A DNA stretch of 64,000 nt, from NCBI GenBank assembly GCA_018828145.1, contig JAHJWO010000024.1, forward strand, positions 124,001-188,000, in the 5' to 3' direction. Below the pieces are notes generated by a model, which saw only the letters and a program-made list of their open reading frames with translations, made no database searches and had not been told where the DNA came from. The DNA is from Alphaproteobacteria bacterium (GTDB lineage Bacteria; Pseudomonadota; Alphaproteobacteria; Rhizobiales; Devosiaceae). Shown piece by piece: positions 1 through 8,426 of the stretch. The translations under genes were made by a program, and so were the position numbers. Numbering within the stretch: the first letter of the stretch is position 1; every line of letters begins with the position of its first letter.

Positions 1-797
1 CATTCGGAGGTGACCACCATCTCGCCATCGAGGCTTTCCTGGTGCCAGGCATCGGCGGGCTGATCGAGCGTGCGGCGCATGGGCAGCACCGTTCCGGTGG
101 CCATGCCGGTATCGGGCGTGGCCGCAAGCACCAGATTCTCGCCGTCGACCAGGGCGGCATGCCAGCCCGCCGGCAACTGGCGCGACTGCAGGGCCCGCGC
201 CAGATTGGCCGCGTCCCGGGTCAGCGCAATCAGCACAGCCTCCTGGTTGTCCGGCACGGGCAGCAGGACGTTGAAAACCCAGCGTTGCGCCGTCTGGCCA
301 AAGAACAGCCCCGAAACCGTCGCGGTGCCGCGCTCGAGAGCCTCAGTGGCTGATGTCGGGTGAGAGGTCGGCCCCAGCGCCCCGCCAAAGGGCACCCTGG
401 TATTGAGCAACTGGTTGAAATCGGCGTCGAGCGCGATCAGGTAGGCGCCGGTGCCGGCGAGGGCGACGCGGGCCCTTTCGTGGAATTCCGCATATTGGTG
501 CCCGCTCAATTCCGGGCTGGTCGAGAGCACCCGCAGGGTGGTCACCATGCCGGCAACCTCGCGATCGACCGAATGGCCGATGGCCTGCACCGTGGCGGTG
601 GTGAGGCCGCGCACGACCTCTTCCTGGGCGCGATTGTTGTGGTTGAGCAGGACCAGGGCCAGCACCAGCGCTGGCAGGAGGATCACCAGCACTAAAGCGA
701 AAAGGTAGAAGAAAATCGGCTTCGAGCGAGACCAGCGGGCGCGCTGCGGGCGTGCCGGGGGGGACGTGTCAGAACTCTCGGGGGCTGCCCCTGCCAT
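1..797 (-). CDS. Sensor histidine kinase, N-terminal part (cut by window start)
   Basis: Reading leftward from the ATG at 797, the frame stays open to the window edge, giving 265 residues of a longer protein. A basic N-terminus is followed by one transmembrane helix (about residues 28-51, rich in L/V/A). Next comes an extracytoplasmic region of at least 200 residues that looks like a CACHE-type sensor; it contains an Asp-Ala-Asp-Phe stretch and a Val-Asp-Gly-Glu-Asn turn. This layout matches the N-terminus of HWE/HisKA_2 sensor kinases such as the complete one at 33943-35667. No kinase domain is visible inside the window, so a chemoreceptor or cyclase with the same sensor region cannot be excluded. 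Confidence 0.7.
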   Translation of the reverse strand, partial: MAGAAPESSDTSPPARPQRARWSRSKPIFFYLFALVLVILLPALVLALVLLNHNNRAQEEVVRGLTTATVQAIGHSVDREVAGMVTTLRVLSTSPELSGHQYAEFHERARVALAGTGAYLIALDADFNQLLNTRVPFGGALGPTSHPTSATEALERGTATVSGLFFGQTAQRWVFNVLLPVPDNQEAVLIALTRDAANLARALQSRQLPAGWHAALVDGENLVLAATPDTGMATGTVLPMRRTLDQPADAWHQESLDGEMVVTSE

Positions 798-934
798 GCC
801 GCACTCTCTGCGGCCGGGTTACATCACTCGTCACAGGCCGCACCGTGACCATAACGCCACGGCGCGCCCTGTCGATAGCGGCATAAGTCCTTGCTGTAGA
901 ATGCGTGCCAATACTGGCACAAATGCCACGCCGG

Positions 935-1132
935 TCAGTATTTCGCGCTGGAATCACTGGCGGGGAAGCTCTCGTCGACGGCTTCGTCGACCTCGTCCCA
1001 CTTGCTCGGCTTGTCCGCCTGGGCGTCTTCGCCGGCATTGCGCACCTGCACGGGTGCGTCCTTGGGACCGGGCTTCTTGCCGTCCTTCATGGCGGCGGCA
1101 TCGTCGGTCTTGGGCTTGGTTGGCTGGGTCAT
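935..1132 (-). CDS. Small acidic hypothetical protein
   Basis: 65 residues, highly charged, with a Lys/Pro-rich N-terminus and an acidic C-terminus reading KWDEVDEAVDESFPASDSS. The DESFPASD signature recurs in short uncharacterised proteins of alphaproteobacteria, often stress-associated. There are no membrane segments or cysteines, and the composition suggests a disordered cytoplasmic protein. The ATG at 1132 follows a purine-rich stretch. It stands alone between the truncated sensor gene and the palindrome cluster. The family is recognised from the motif only; its function is unknown. Confidence 0.72.
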   Translation of the reverse strand: MTQPTKPKTDDAAAMKDGKKPGPKDAPVQVRNAGEDAQADKPSKWDEVDEAVDESFPASDSSAKY

Positions 1133-1203
1133 GATCGGCTCCCTTGTTGACTAACAGAACACCGCAGGAGCCATGAGGGTTGCAGCGGCTTTGAGTCTGC
1201 CGC

Positions 1204-1412
1204 AGCCATTCGGCCATAGGCCTCAAGGCCTTCTCGGCTTGAAAGGCTCCACCGGAGCCTTTCAGCGGCGGCGCCGCTTGCCTCGAAGCGCCTCAAATCG
1301 CTCCACTGGAGCGATTTGCCCCTTGGGGGCGGCCGTAGCCATTCGGCCATAGGCCTCATGGCCTTCTCGCCTCAAATCGCTCCACCGGAGCGATTTGCCC
1401 CTTGGGGACGGC
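1204..1412. repeat. Cluster of palindromic intergenic repeats
   Basis: The 303-bp gap between the small acidic gene and miaB is built from repeated units. A 33-bp unit occurs at 1204-1236 and 1337-1369 with one mismatch. A 43-bp unit occurs at 1291-1333 and 1370-1412 with two mismatches. The 43-bp unit centres on a 25-bp dyad (CAAATCGCTCCA and its complement) that is perfect in the first copy. A third dyad at 1241-1263 keeps the core GCTCCACCGGAGC but has different outer arms (GAAAG/CTTTC). The units can fold into hairpins and lie directly upstream of miaB. Confidence 0.85.
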
Positions 1413-1435
1413 TCGAAGTCTGGTAAATAGCCGCC

Positions 1436-2833
1436 ATGACCGAGACGCGCGCCAATACCAAGAAGCTGTTCATCAAGACCTATGGGTGCCAGATGAACGT
1501 CTATGACAGCGACCGCATGAGCGACGCGCTGGCGCCGCATGGCTATGAGACCACGCTCGACATGGGCCAGGCGGACCTCGTGCTGCTCAATACCTGCCAT
1601 ATCCGCGAGAAGGCCTCGGAAAAGGTGTTTTCCGAGCTCGGGCGGCTCAAGGAATTGCAGACCGAGCGGCGGGCGCTGGGTGGCGACATGATGATCGGCG
1701 TGGCCGGCTGCGTGGCGCAGGCCGAGGGCGAGGAAATCGCCCGCCGCGCCCCGGTGGTCGACATGGTGTTCGGGCCGCAGGCCTATCACAAGCTGCCCGA
1801 GATGATCACGCGCGCCGCGGCGCAGCGCCACATGCATCCGAGCCTCAAGCAGGCGGTGATCGACACCGACTTCCCCGAGGAAGACAAGTTCGAGCACCTG
1901 CCGGCGGCCCGCAAGGAAGTCACCATCAAGCGCGGCCTTACCGCCTTCCTCACCGTGCAAGAAGGCTGCGACAAGTTCTGCAGCTTCTGCGTGGTGCCCT
2001 ATACGCGCGGCGCCGAAGTGTCGCGCCCGGTGGCCCAGGTCATTGCCGAGGCGCGGGGCCTGGTCGAAGCCGGGGTCAAGGAAATCACGCTGCTGGGGCA
2101 GAACGTCAACGCCTATCACGGCGTGGATGGCGCCGGCCGCAGCGTGGGCCTGGGCGAGCTGGCCTATCTCCTCGCCGAGATCGATGGCCTTGAACGCCTG
2201 CGCTACACCACCAGCCATCCGCGCGACATGGATGACGCGCTGATCGCGGCGCATCGCGACCTCGATATATTGATGCCCTACCTGCACCTGCCGGTGCAGT
2301 CTGGCAGCGACAGCATTCTCAAGGCCATGAACCGGCGCCACACGGCGGCCGAATACCTGGCCGTCATCGAGCGCATCAAGACGGCACGGCCGGACATGGC
2401 CCTGTCGGGCGATTTCATCGTCGGCTTTCCCGGCGAGACAGACCAGGATTTCGAGGACACGCTGCGGCTCATCGCCGAGGTCGGCTATGCCTCGGCCTAT
2501 TCGTTCAAATATTCCACCCGCCCGGGCACGCCTGGCGCCAATCTCGGCGACCAGATTGCCGAAGAGGTCAAGAACGAGCGCCTGTGGCGGCTGCAGGACC
2601 TGGTCAATGCCCAGACCACGGCCTTCCACGCGTCATGCGTCGGCAAGACCATGCCGGTGCTGATCGAGCGCCCCGGCCGCATGCCGGGCCAGGTCGGCGG
2701 CCGCTCGCCCTATCTGCAGGCCGTGCATCTGGATGGCTCGCCCGAGCTGATCGGCGCCATCCATCAGGTGGAGATCATCGGGACCAGCACCAATTCGCTG
2801 GTGGGCCGGCTGAAGGTGGCGGTGGCGGCGTAG
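1436..2833 (+). CDS. miaB: tRNA-2-methylthio-N6-isopentenyladenosine37 synthase MiaB
   Basis: Radical-SAM methylthiotransferase that adds a methylthio group at C2 of i6A37 in tRNAs reading UNN codons. 465 residues, normal for the family. The N-terminal UPF0004 domain carries the auxiliary-cluster cysteines C18, C54 and C92. The radical-SAM cluster motif CxxxCxxC is at C178/C182/C185 in a GCDKFCSFC context, and a TRAM-like RNA-binding segment ends the protein. The start follows the palindrome repeats without a strong Shine-Dalgarno. It is not next to the phoH-ybeY-lnt genes that often accompany it; the next gene is convergent. Confidence 0.97.
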   Translation: MTETRANTKKLFIKTYGCQMNVYDSDRMSDALAPHGYETTLDMGQADLVLLNTCHIREKASEKVFSELGRLKELQTERRALGGDMMIGVAGCVAQAEGEEIARRAPVVDMVFGPQAYHKLPEMITRAAAQRHMHPSLKQAVIDTDFPEEDKFEHLPAARKEVTIKRGLTAFLTVQEGCDKFCSFCVVPYTRGAEVSRPVAQVIAEARGLVEAGVKEITLLGQNVNAYHGVDGAGRSVGLGELAYLLAEIDGLERLRYTTSHPRDMDDALIAAHRDLDILMPYLHLPVQSGSDSILKAMNRRHTAAEYLAVIERIKTARPDMALSGDFIVGFPGETDQDFEDTLRLIAEVGYASAYSFKYSTRPGTPGANLGDQIAEEVKNERLWRLQDLVNAQTTAFHASCVGKTMPVLIERPGRMPGQVGGRSPYLQAVHLDGSPELIGAIHQVEIIGTSTNSLVGRLKVAVAA

Positions 2834-2854
2834 CGTCGCCGCCTGGTCATTGCT

Positions 2855-3958
2855 TCAAGCGGCCAGTGACTGACCGTTTGGCATGAGGGCAAGCTCCACG
2901 CGGTTTCGTCCGTGCCGCTTTGCGGCGTAGAGAGCGGCATCGGCTCGAGAATGGGCCACTTCAAACTCGGTTGGGGCCGTGAACATGGCCAGTCCAATGC
3001 TGATTGTGACGCCCACCGGCGTTGATCCGAACAGCACGCGTCCCTGATCCAGCCGGCGCTGGATATTGCTGGCCACCTGCATTGCCGCGACTGCTGGAAG
3101 GTCGAGAACGACCGCGAACTCTTCCCCACCGATACGGGCGGCGCTGCCAGACTCGCCAACGCATTGGCGGATCGTATCGGCGGTGGCCTTGAGCACTTCG
3201 TCGCCAAAGGCATGGCCATAGCGATCATTGACGTCCTTGAAATGGTCGAGGTCCAGCGCGAGCAGGCTGATGGGCGACGTCATTGCCGCGCCCGCCAGCA
3301 TCCGGTTGGCGGTTCGTTCAAAGGAGCGACGGTTGGGAAGGCCGGTCAGCGCATCGCTGCGGGCTTCCACGAAGAGCCGCGCTTCGCGGGCAATATGACG
3401 GCGCTCGCGCTCGATGAAGCTGCCCAGGACGAGAGCCAGGACCACATTGCTGACGACCAGCAAAGCCATGTTGCCGGTTATGCTGATGAGCTGCGACAGC
3501 GGCAGGAAGAATGGCGTGACCAGCATGGTGCCCGATACACTCCGGCCAAGGCCCGCCAGACAGGGAAGCCGCGCCGGACGCCGGCCCAGCACCTGCTGCC
3601 AGCCGATCCCCGCCATGGCCGCGATGGGCAGCGCGACCATGGCCGCGTAAATGCCATCGCCCCCCTTGAACAGCCGCATGATCATGGCGATGGACATGGC
3701 CAGCAAGGCGGCCGGCCACCCCGCGAAGGCACCGGCAAAACCGACGAAGATCGAGCGGGCATCGACAAAGTAGCCTGGCATGAGCTGTACGGCTGCATGC
3801 ATGGAGAGGGCTGCGCCACAGCCGAAGAGCAGACCCTGCAGCAGGGTCCGGGCGAGGGGATTGAAGGGGAGCCGTTCGATCTGGCCAAAGCAGATGGCGA
3901 CCAATGCCATCACCCCGCAAGCATTGAGCAGGGTGAATATGAGATCGGGTTCAACCAT
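2855..3958 (-). CDS. Membrane-bound diguanylate cyclase (5TM-LYT-like + GGDEF)
   Basis: Predicted to make cyclic di-GMP at the inner membrane. From the ATG at 3958 it is 367 residues: five to six hydrophobic helices over the first 190 residues, resembling the 5TMR-LYT sensor module, followed by a complete GGDEF domain. Catalytic motifs seen are ALTGLPNRRSF, LDLDHFKDVND and the active-site variant GGEEF. No RxxD inhibitory site lies in the usual place before GGEEF, so feedback inhibition may be absent. An ATG at 4021 would add 21 residues but makes an unconvincing N-terminus. It is convergent with miaB. Confidence 0.9.
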   Translation of the reverse strand: MVEPDLIFTLLNACGVMALVAICFGQIERLPFNPLARTLLQGLLFGCGAALSMHAAVQLMPGYFVDARSIFVGFAGAFAGWPAALLAMSIAMIMRLFKGGDGIYAAMVALPIAAMAGIGWQQVLGRRPARLPCLAGLGRSVSGTMLVTPFFLPLSQLISITGNMALLVVSNVVLALVLGSFIERERRHIAREARLFVEARSDALTGLPNRRSFERTANRMLAGAAMTSPISLLALDLDHFKDVNDRYGHAFGDEVLKATADTIRQCVGESGSAARIGGEEFAVVLDLPAVAAMQVASNIQRRLDQGRVLFGSTPVGVTISIGLAMFTAPTEFEVAHSRADAALYAAKRHGRNRVELALMPNGQSLAA

Positions 3959-4103
3959 GGAGCGTGCTTTCGCGAAGGGCGTCGCAAATGTCAGGCAGAC
4001 GAGCGGCGTGCCGCAATTCATGCCATTTCAGAACTAAACGACATGTCTTAAGCTTCCGTCAGCGACGCTGGGCATTTGCCCAATGCTGCCAGACGCATGG
4101 CGG

Positions 4104-5831
4104 TCAGGACGCTGCGACCACGATGCGGAAGCCATTGCCGCGCCAGAAGCCGTCCGGCTCGAGGCTGCCGCGATAGGTGCAGCAGGCCTTGAGGCTGGTG
4201 CTGGAAAAGCAGCCACCGCGCAGCACGCGCCGCATGGTGGGGCCGGCGGCGGAGTTTTCGCGGCCATCGTCGGCATAGGGATAGCGCAAGGTGGGCGTCG
4301 TCATGTCGTCGCCCCAGACCGTGGTGGTCCATTCCCAGACCTGGCCCGCCATGTCGAGGCACCCATAGGGCGAGGCGCCGGCCGGAAAGAGGCCCACGGC
4401 GCATTGGGCATTGAGGCCGCTTTCCTCGGAATTGGCAGCGGCCGGGTTCCAGCCCAGGCCCCAGGGATAGACAATCTCGTCGCCGCCATCGCCCTGCTCG
4501 CCACGGGCGGCGCGCTCCCATTCGGGCTCGGTGGGGAGGCGCACCACGTCATGGGCGGCGATGCGGCCCTCGGCCTGCCAGGCAGTGGTCAGCCAGGCGC
4601 AATAGGCACGGGCATCGTGCCAGGTGAGGTCGGTGGCCGGGGCATTGCTGCGCTCGACATTGCCCGCCTCGGGCGACACCCATTTGCGCCCGGTTGCGGC
4701 GATGAAGCGGGCATAGGCGGCATTGGTGACCGGGAAGCGGCCGATGCGGAAATCGCCCACAGTCACCGGATGCACCGGGCTGGAATTGGGATGGGTGTCC
4801 GACCCCATGACGAAGCTGCCGCCCGGGATGGCGCAGAGGGCGTCGAGGTCGCGCGGATCGCCCCAGCGGGCCAGGCAGCGGGCGGCACGATCGCGCTCCA
4901 GCGGCGAGAGGCGCCCCTCTTCGATCAGGGCAAGCAGCTTGCCGGCGACGGCGGGGTCCGGCTCCTGCCCGGCCAGCAGGAGCGCCGCCTTGAGCGCGGC
5001 ATCACTCTCGCCGGCCAGCAACAGGGCGGAGAGAGGCTGGCGCAGGTCGGGGGAACGCCGCAGCAGGCTGGCGAGGCTGTCGGACCAGAGTTCCGGCGCG
5101 GCCAGGAAATGACGGGCAATTTCGGCGGGCGGGAGGCCCTGCATGTGGCGGGCGGCGAGGAGGCCATCAACCGCGCGGTTGGTCGATCGGCCGCTCGCCA
5201 ATGCTGCGAAGGCGGTGGCATCCCCATCGTGCGTGAAGGCGGCGTCGATCAGGGCCTCGGCACTGTCGGCGGGGCCGGACAGGCCCAAGGCAAGGGCGAA
5301 GAGCGCGGGGTTGGCGGCAGAATCGGAGAGGGCAGCGGGCGCGGCGACGCCGGCGGCCTGCAGGTAGCCAGCGCGCTCATCATGCGAGAGCGGCAGCAGG
5401 CCGTGGACGGCAAAGCCCGGTGGCAGGCGCCAGCCGCGGACCACTGCGCCATCGCCCAGCAGCAGGGTGGGGCGGTCGCCCTGCCCGGCGAGGACGGCGT
5501 TGAGCCGCTTTTCGCCGTCGGGGCCAAGGCGGTCGATGCCATCGAGGATCAGCGGCCCCGCGCCGGCGGGGGCTTGATCGAGATCATGCAGACCGCCGAG
5601 GCTCAGCAGCGTCGCGCCGGTTTCGTCCGCCAGCTTGCGGGCGAAGATGGATTTACCGGCACCCCGTGGGCCCAGCAGCAACAGCCGGGGGAACATGTCG
5701 ACGGCTTCGCGCGCGGTGAAGTAGACCACCTTGCGGGGCGCGGCCTGGGGATCGCGCAGCGAGCGGAGGCCCTTGGCTTCCTTGTCCTCGTGGCTGAAAT
5801 TGACCCTGAGGGTGAAATCGGGCGCGCTCAT
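4104..5831 (-). CDS. P-loop NTPase fused to a C-terminal FGE-sulfatase (SUMF1-fold) domain
   Basis: 575 residues. The N-terminal part has a Walker A motif GPRGAGKS (about 54-61) and a Walker B-like LILDGID (about 94-100). A helical, Ala/Leu-rich middle region follows (about 130-340). The last 230 residues are a SUMF1/FGE-fold domain: GGSFVMGSD, RLPTEPEWERAARG, GCLDMAGQVWEWT and a terminal RGG...GFRIV. The cysteine pair used by true formylglycine-generating enzymes is not matched, since the RGGCFSSTSLKACCTYRG segment lacks the first catalytic Cys. A sulfatase-activating role is therefore unlikely. The start ATG overlaps the VOC gene's stop (ATGA), making it the last gene of the ABC operon. The role is unknown; a STAND-like sensor or binding protein is an inference. 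Confidence 0.85.
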   Translation of the reverse strand: MSAPDFTLRVNFSHEDKEAKGLRSLRDPQAAPRKVVYFTAREAVDMFPRLLLLGPRGAGKSIFARKLADETGATLLSLGGLHDLDQAPAGAGPLILDGIDRLGPDGEKRLNAVLAGQGDRPTLLLGDGAVVRGWRLPPGFAVHGLLPLSHDERAGYLQAAGVAAPAALSDSAANPALFALALGLSGPADSAEALIDAAFTHDGDATAFAALASGRSTNRAVDGLLAARHMQGLPPAEIARHFLAAPELWSDSLASLLRRSPDLRQPLSALLLAGESDAALKAALLLAGQEPDPAVAGKLLALIEEGRLSPLERDRAARCLARWGDPRDLDALCAIPGGSFVMGSDTHPNSSPVHPVTVGDFRIGRFPVTNAAYARFIAATGRKWVSPEAGNVERSNAPATDLTWHDARAYCAWLTTAWQAEGRIAAHDVVRLPTEPEWERAARGEQGDGGDEIVYPWGLGWNPAAANSEESGLNAQCAVGLFPAGASPYGCLDMAGQVWEWTTTVWGDDMTTPTLRYPYADDGRENSAAGPTMRRVLRGGCFSSTSLKACCTYRGSLEPDGFWRGNGFRIVVAAS

Positions 5832-6223
5832 GCGAAGAGCTTGGCCACGTCGGGATTGTGGAAGCGCTGGATTTCGAGCGCGTAGCCGGCCGGATCCTCG
5901 AAGAAGAAGTGGTCGCAATAATTGCCGCGGCGCAGTTCGGTGAGCCCGGCCACACCGGCGGCGCTGAGCTTTTCGTGCCAGGCCTCGACATCCTGCGCGA
6001 CGATGGTGAGCAGGACGGCGCTCTTTTCCTGGTGGCGCAGATGGCCGCGATTGCCGTCGACAATGCCGAAATAGCTGTTGGGCGCGATGCGGTAGATGCG
6101 GGCGAGGCCCTGGTCGAGCACCAGCTCGAAGCCCAGCACGGTCTCGTAGAAGGCCGTCACCGCATGGATATCGGGATAGTAGAAGAAGGTGATGCCGTAG
6201 TCTTTGCGCATGTCTGTGCTCAT
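5828..6223 (-). CDS. VOC family (glyoxalase/dioxygenase fold) protein
   Basis: 131 residues forming one VOC module with two beta-alpha-beta-beta-beta repeats. The first holds FYYPDIHAVTAFYETVLGFE; the second ends in FFFEDPAGYALEIQRF, which supplies the usual metal-binding Glu. The family covers glyoxalase I, extradiol dioxygenases and resistance binding proteins, so the substrate cannot be read from sequence. It overlaps both operon neighbours by 4 bp, which implies translational coupling with the leaderless binding protein upstream and the NTPase-SUMF1 fusion downstream. Confidence 0.88.
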   Translation of the reverse strand: MSTDMRKDYGITFFYYPDIHAVTAFYETVLGFELVLDQGLARIYRIAPNSYFGIVDGNRGHLRHQEKSAVLLTIVAQDVEAWHEKLSAAGVAGLTELRRGNYCDHFFFEDPAGYALEIQRFHNPDVAKLFA

Positions 6224-7587
6224 GGAATGACGAGAGTGCCCTTGTGGTCGATGGTGAGCCGCGACAGGTCGGGCCGGGTCGCGAGAATGTCGGTGGGATG
6301 CATGAGATAGAGCCAGGGTGGCGCGGCATTGAGCCGGCGCAGGCAGGCCGCATAGGCGCGCTCGCGATCATCGTCCGCCACGGCGTGGTTGGCGGCGGCG
6401 ATGTGGCGCTCGGTCTCGGCGTCGTCATGGCCTTGCCACCAGACGCCCTGGGTGACGCTGCTGATCTTGTCGTTGAGCACGCGATAGGTGCTTTGCGGGG
6501 AGGAATCGAAGATGGCCATGTCGCCGATTTCCTTGCGGCCGACCTGGCGGGCATATTCGGGGCGATCGGTTTCCGTCTCGATGGTGACCGAGAGGCCGAC
6601 GCGGCCCAGCGCCTCGGCGACGAAGGCGCTGATACCGGGCGCCCGCTCGGGCATGAAGAGCGGGGTGCGCAGGGTGACGTCGGCCGGGCCGCCTGCATGG
6701 TCGAGGAGGCGCCGCGCGCGGTCGGGATCGTAGGCGATGGGGGCGATCGGCTCGGCCATGCCGAGATGGAAGGGGCTGACAATGGTTGCGGCGGGGGCGC
6801 CCAGGCCCTGGAAGAGCGTCTCGATCAGCCGCGTCCTGTCCACGGCGTGATTGACCGCCAGCCGCGCTTCGGGCGAGGCGAAGAGGCCTTCGCGGCAATT
6901 GAGGTAATACATGACCGAGAGTGTGTTGAGCGCCCGGACCCAGCGCCATCGGGGATCGAAGTCGATTGTGCCATGCATCCGCTCGAGATTGAGCGCGGCG
7001 TCGACGTCGCCGGATTTGAGCAGCGCGTAGCGCCCCTCGGCTCTGGGTTCGCAGCGCACGAGGATGCGATTGCCGGTATCGGAGGCGAGTGTCGCGCTGG
7101 CGCTGCGCTGGAACTCCTCGACGCGGTAGGGGCCGGTGCCAAGCACCGCTTCGCCGGCGGCATTTTCGCGGCAGATATAGAATTCGGAGAAGATGTCGAG
7201 AATGTCGGCCAGCGGCTCGGGATTGTCGACCAGAACGGAATTGTCGGGCGCCACACTGATCTTGGCCTGGGCCAGATAGCGGGCATAGGACCACTTCATG
7301 CCGAACATGTCGGTGGAATTGAGAATGCCCGCGATGAAATCGACAATGTGCTGGGACCGGCAAGGCTCGCCGTCGTGAAACTGCGCCTCGGGCCGGATGA
7401 AGAAGCGCCAGCGGCGGCCGGCATCGTCATGCGTCCAGCGGGAGAATAGGGCCGGGGCGACGCGGCCGCCGGGCTGCCAGCGCAGCAGGGGCTCGAACAC
7501 CAGGTTCTTGAGCGTCAGGATGGAGGTGTCGTCGGTGACCCGGTTGGCCGGGAAGAAGGCGAGCTTCTCGAGCGCGATGGTCAGCAT
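6220..7587 (-). CDS. SBP_bac_5-type solute-binding protein lacking a signal peptide
   Basis: 455 residues with the oligopeptide-binding fold: an early LKNLVFEPLLRW motif, FHDGEP, GTGPYRVEEF and ARLAVNHAVDRTRLI are typical of family 5. The protein begins MLTIALEKLAFFPAN with no basic-hydrophobic leader, so it appears cytoplasmic, unlike the first binding protein of the operon at 9510-11072. It overlaps the permease stop by one base (TGATG) and the VOC gene by 4 bp. It may be an intracellular ligand sensor, as in SgrR-like proteins, but it has no DNA-binding domain. Export by another route cannot be excluded. Confidence 0.85.
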   Translation of the reverse strand: MLTIALEKLAFFPANRVTDDTSILTLKNLVFEPLLRWQPGGRVAPALFSRWTHDDAGRRWRFFIRPEAQFHDGEPCRSQHIVDFIAGILNSTDMFGMKWSYARYLAQAKISVAPDNSVLVDNPEPLADILDIFSEFYICRENAAGEAVLGTGPYRVEEFQRSASATLASDTGNRILVRCEPRAEGRYALLKSGDVDAALNLERMHGTIDFDPRWRWVRALNTLSVMYYLNCREGLFASPEARLAVNHAVDRTRLIETLFQGLGAPAATIVSPFHLGMAEPIAPIAYDPDRARRLLDHAGGPADVTLRTPLFMPERAPGISAFVAEALGRVGLSVTIETETDRPEYARQVGRKEIGDMAIFDSSPQSTYRVLNDKISSVTQGVWWQGHDDAETERHIAAANHAVADDDRERAYAACLRRLNAAPPWLYLMHPTDILATRPDLSRLTIDHKGTLVIP

Positions 7588-8426
7588 CAGTTGAGCTCGT
7601 TGCGGCGGCGTGGGTTGAACCAGTCGGCGAGGCTATCGCCGATGAGGTTGAAGCAGAGCACGGCCAGCAGAATGGCCATGCCCGGCGACAGCGCCACCCA
7701 GGGGCTTTCGCGCAGATATTGCAAATTGGCCGAGACGTCGGCGCCCCATTCGGCCAGGGGCGGCTGGGCGCCAAGCCCGAGAAAGCCCAGGCTCGCGGTC
7801 TGCAGGATGGCGCTGCCCAGGCTGAGCGAGGCCTGCACCAGCAGCGGACCCAGCCCATTGGCGAAAATGTAGCGCCAGAGAATGCGGCGGGTCGGCAGGC
7901 CGAGCGATATGGCGGCCTCGACATAGGGCTTGACCGAAACCGAGAGGGCCTGGCTGCGCGCCACGCGGGCAAACTGGGGCGCCAGCGTGATGGCGACGGC
8001 CAGCATGGCATTGTTGAGGCTGGGGCCGAAGGCGGCGGCCAGCGCGATGGCCAGCACCAGAGCCGGGAAGGACAGGATGGCATCGACGAAGCGCATGATG
8101 ATCATGTCCACCGCGCCGCCGACAAAACCGGCCAGCGTGCCGAAGAACACGCCGACGGCAAAGGCGATGCCGACCACGCCGACGCCGATGGCGAGGGTGA
8201 AACGACCCCCATGCAGCACGCGGGTGAGCACATCCCGGCCCAGGCTGTCGGTGCCCAGCCAGTGGCTGAAGCTGGGGCCCTGCAGCTTGTTGAGCACGTC
8301 GAGCCTGGTCGGGCCGTAGGGACTGACCATGGGGCCAAAGACCACGGCCAGCACGAGCAGGACGAGGACGGTCAGGCCGAGCGTGGCCAGGGGATTGCGG
8401 CGCAGAAATGCGATGAACTGGCTCAT
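7587..8426 (-). CDS. Oligopeptide-type ABC transporter permease (DppC-like)
   Basis: 279 residues from the ATG at 8426. A short cytoplasmic N-terminus (RRNPLATLGLTVLVLLVLAV) leads into the first helix. A GTDSLGRDVLTRVLHGGR loop, typical of DppC/OppC, follows, and then five more helices. The EAA coupling loop reads VEAAISLGLPTRRILWRYI. The start overlaps the stop of the upstream permease (ATGA), and its own stop overlaps the next gene (TGATG). It forms the membrane heterodimer with the product of 8423-9433. The substrate is probably a peptide or peptide-like compound; exact specificity is unknown. Confidence 0.94.
   Translation of the reverse strand: MSQFIAFLRRNPLATLGLTVLVLLVLAVVFGPMVSPYGPTRLDVLNKLQGPSFSHWLGTDSLGRDVLTRVLHGGRFTLAIGVGVVGIAFAVGVFFGTLAGFVGGAVDMIIMRFVDAILSFPALVLAIALAAAFGPSLNNAMLAVAITLAPQFARVARSQALSVSVKPYVEAAISLGLPTRRILWRYIFANGLGPLLVQASLSLGSAILQTASLGFLGLGAQPPLAEWGADVSANLQYLRESPWVALSPGMAILLAVLCFNLIGDSLADWFNPRRRNELN

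Noticed and set aside
1262-2629. 455-codon frame on the minus strand opposite miaB
   Set aside because: Antisense shadow: miaB on the plus strand has all expected cysteines and full length.
4104-5831. Sulfatase-activating formylglycine-generating enzyme
   Set aside because: The catalytic cysteine pattern is not matched and no sulfatase is nearby; only the fold is supported.
4104-5831. Target of a diversity-generating retroelement
   Set aside because: No reverse transcriptase or template repeat is in the window, and the C-terminus lacks the Asn/AAY-rich codons of variable regions.
4083-5885. 600-codon open frame on the plus strand opposite the NTPase-SUMF1 gene
   Set aside because: High G+C makes long antisense frames common. 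Its translation is Gly/Ala/Arg-rich without domains, while the minus strand encodes a recognisable P-loop and SUMF1 fold with coupled start.
5832-6782. Upstream in-frame extension of the NTPase-SUMF1 gene
   Set aside because: It runs antisense-like through the VOC and second SBP genes; the ATGA overlap at 5831 is a better start.
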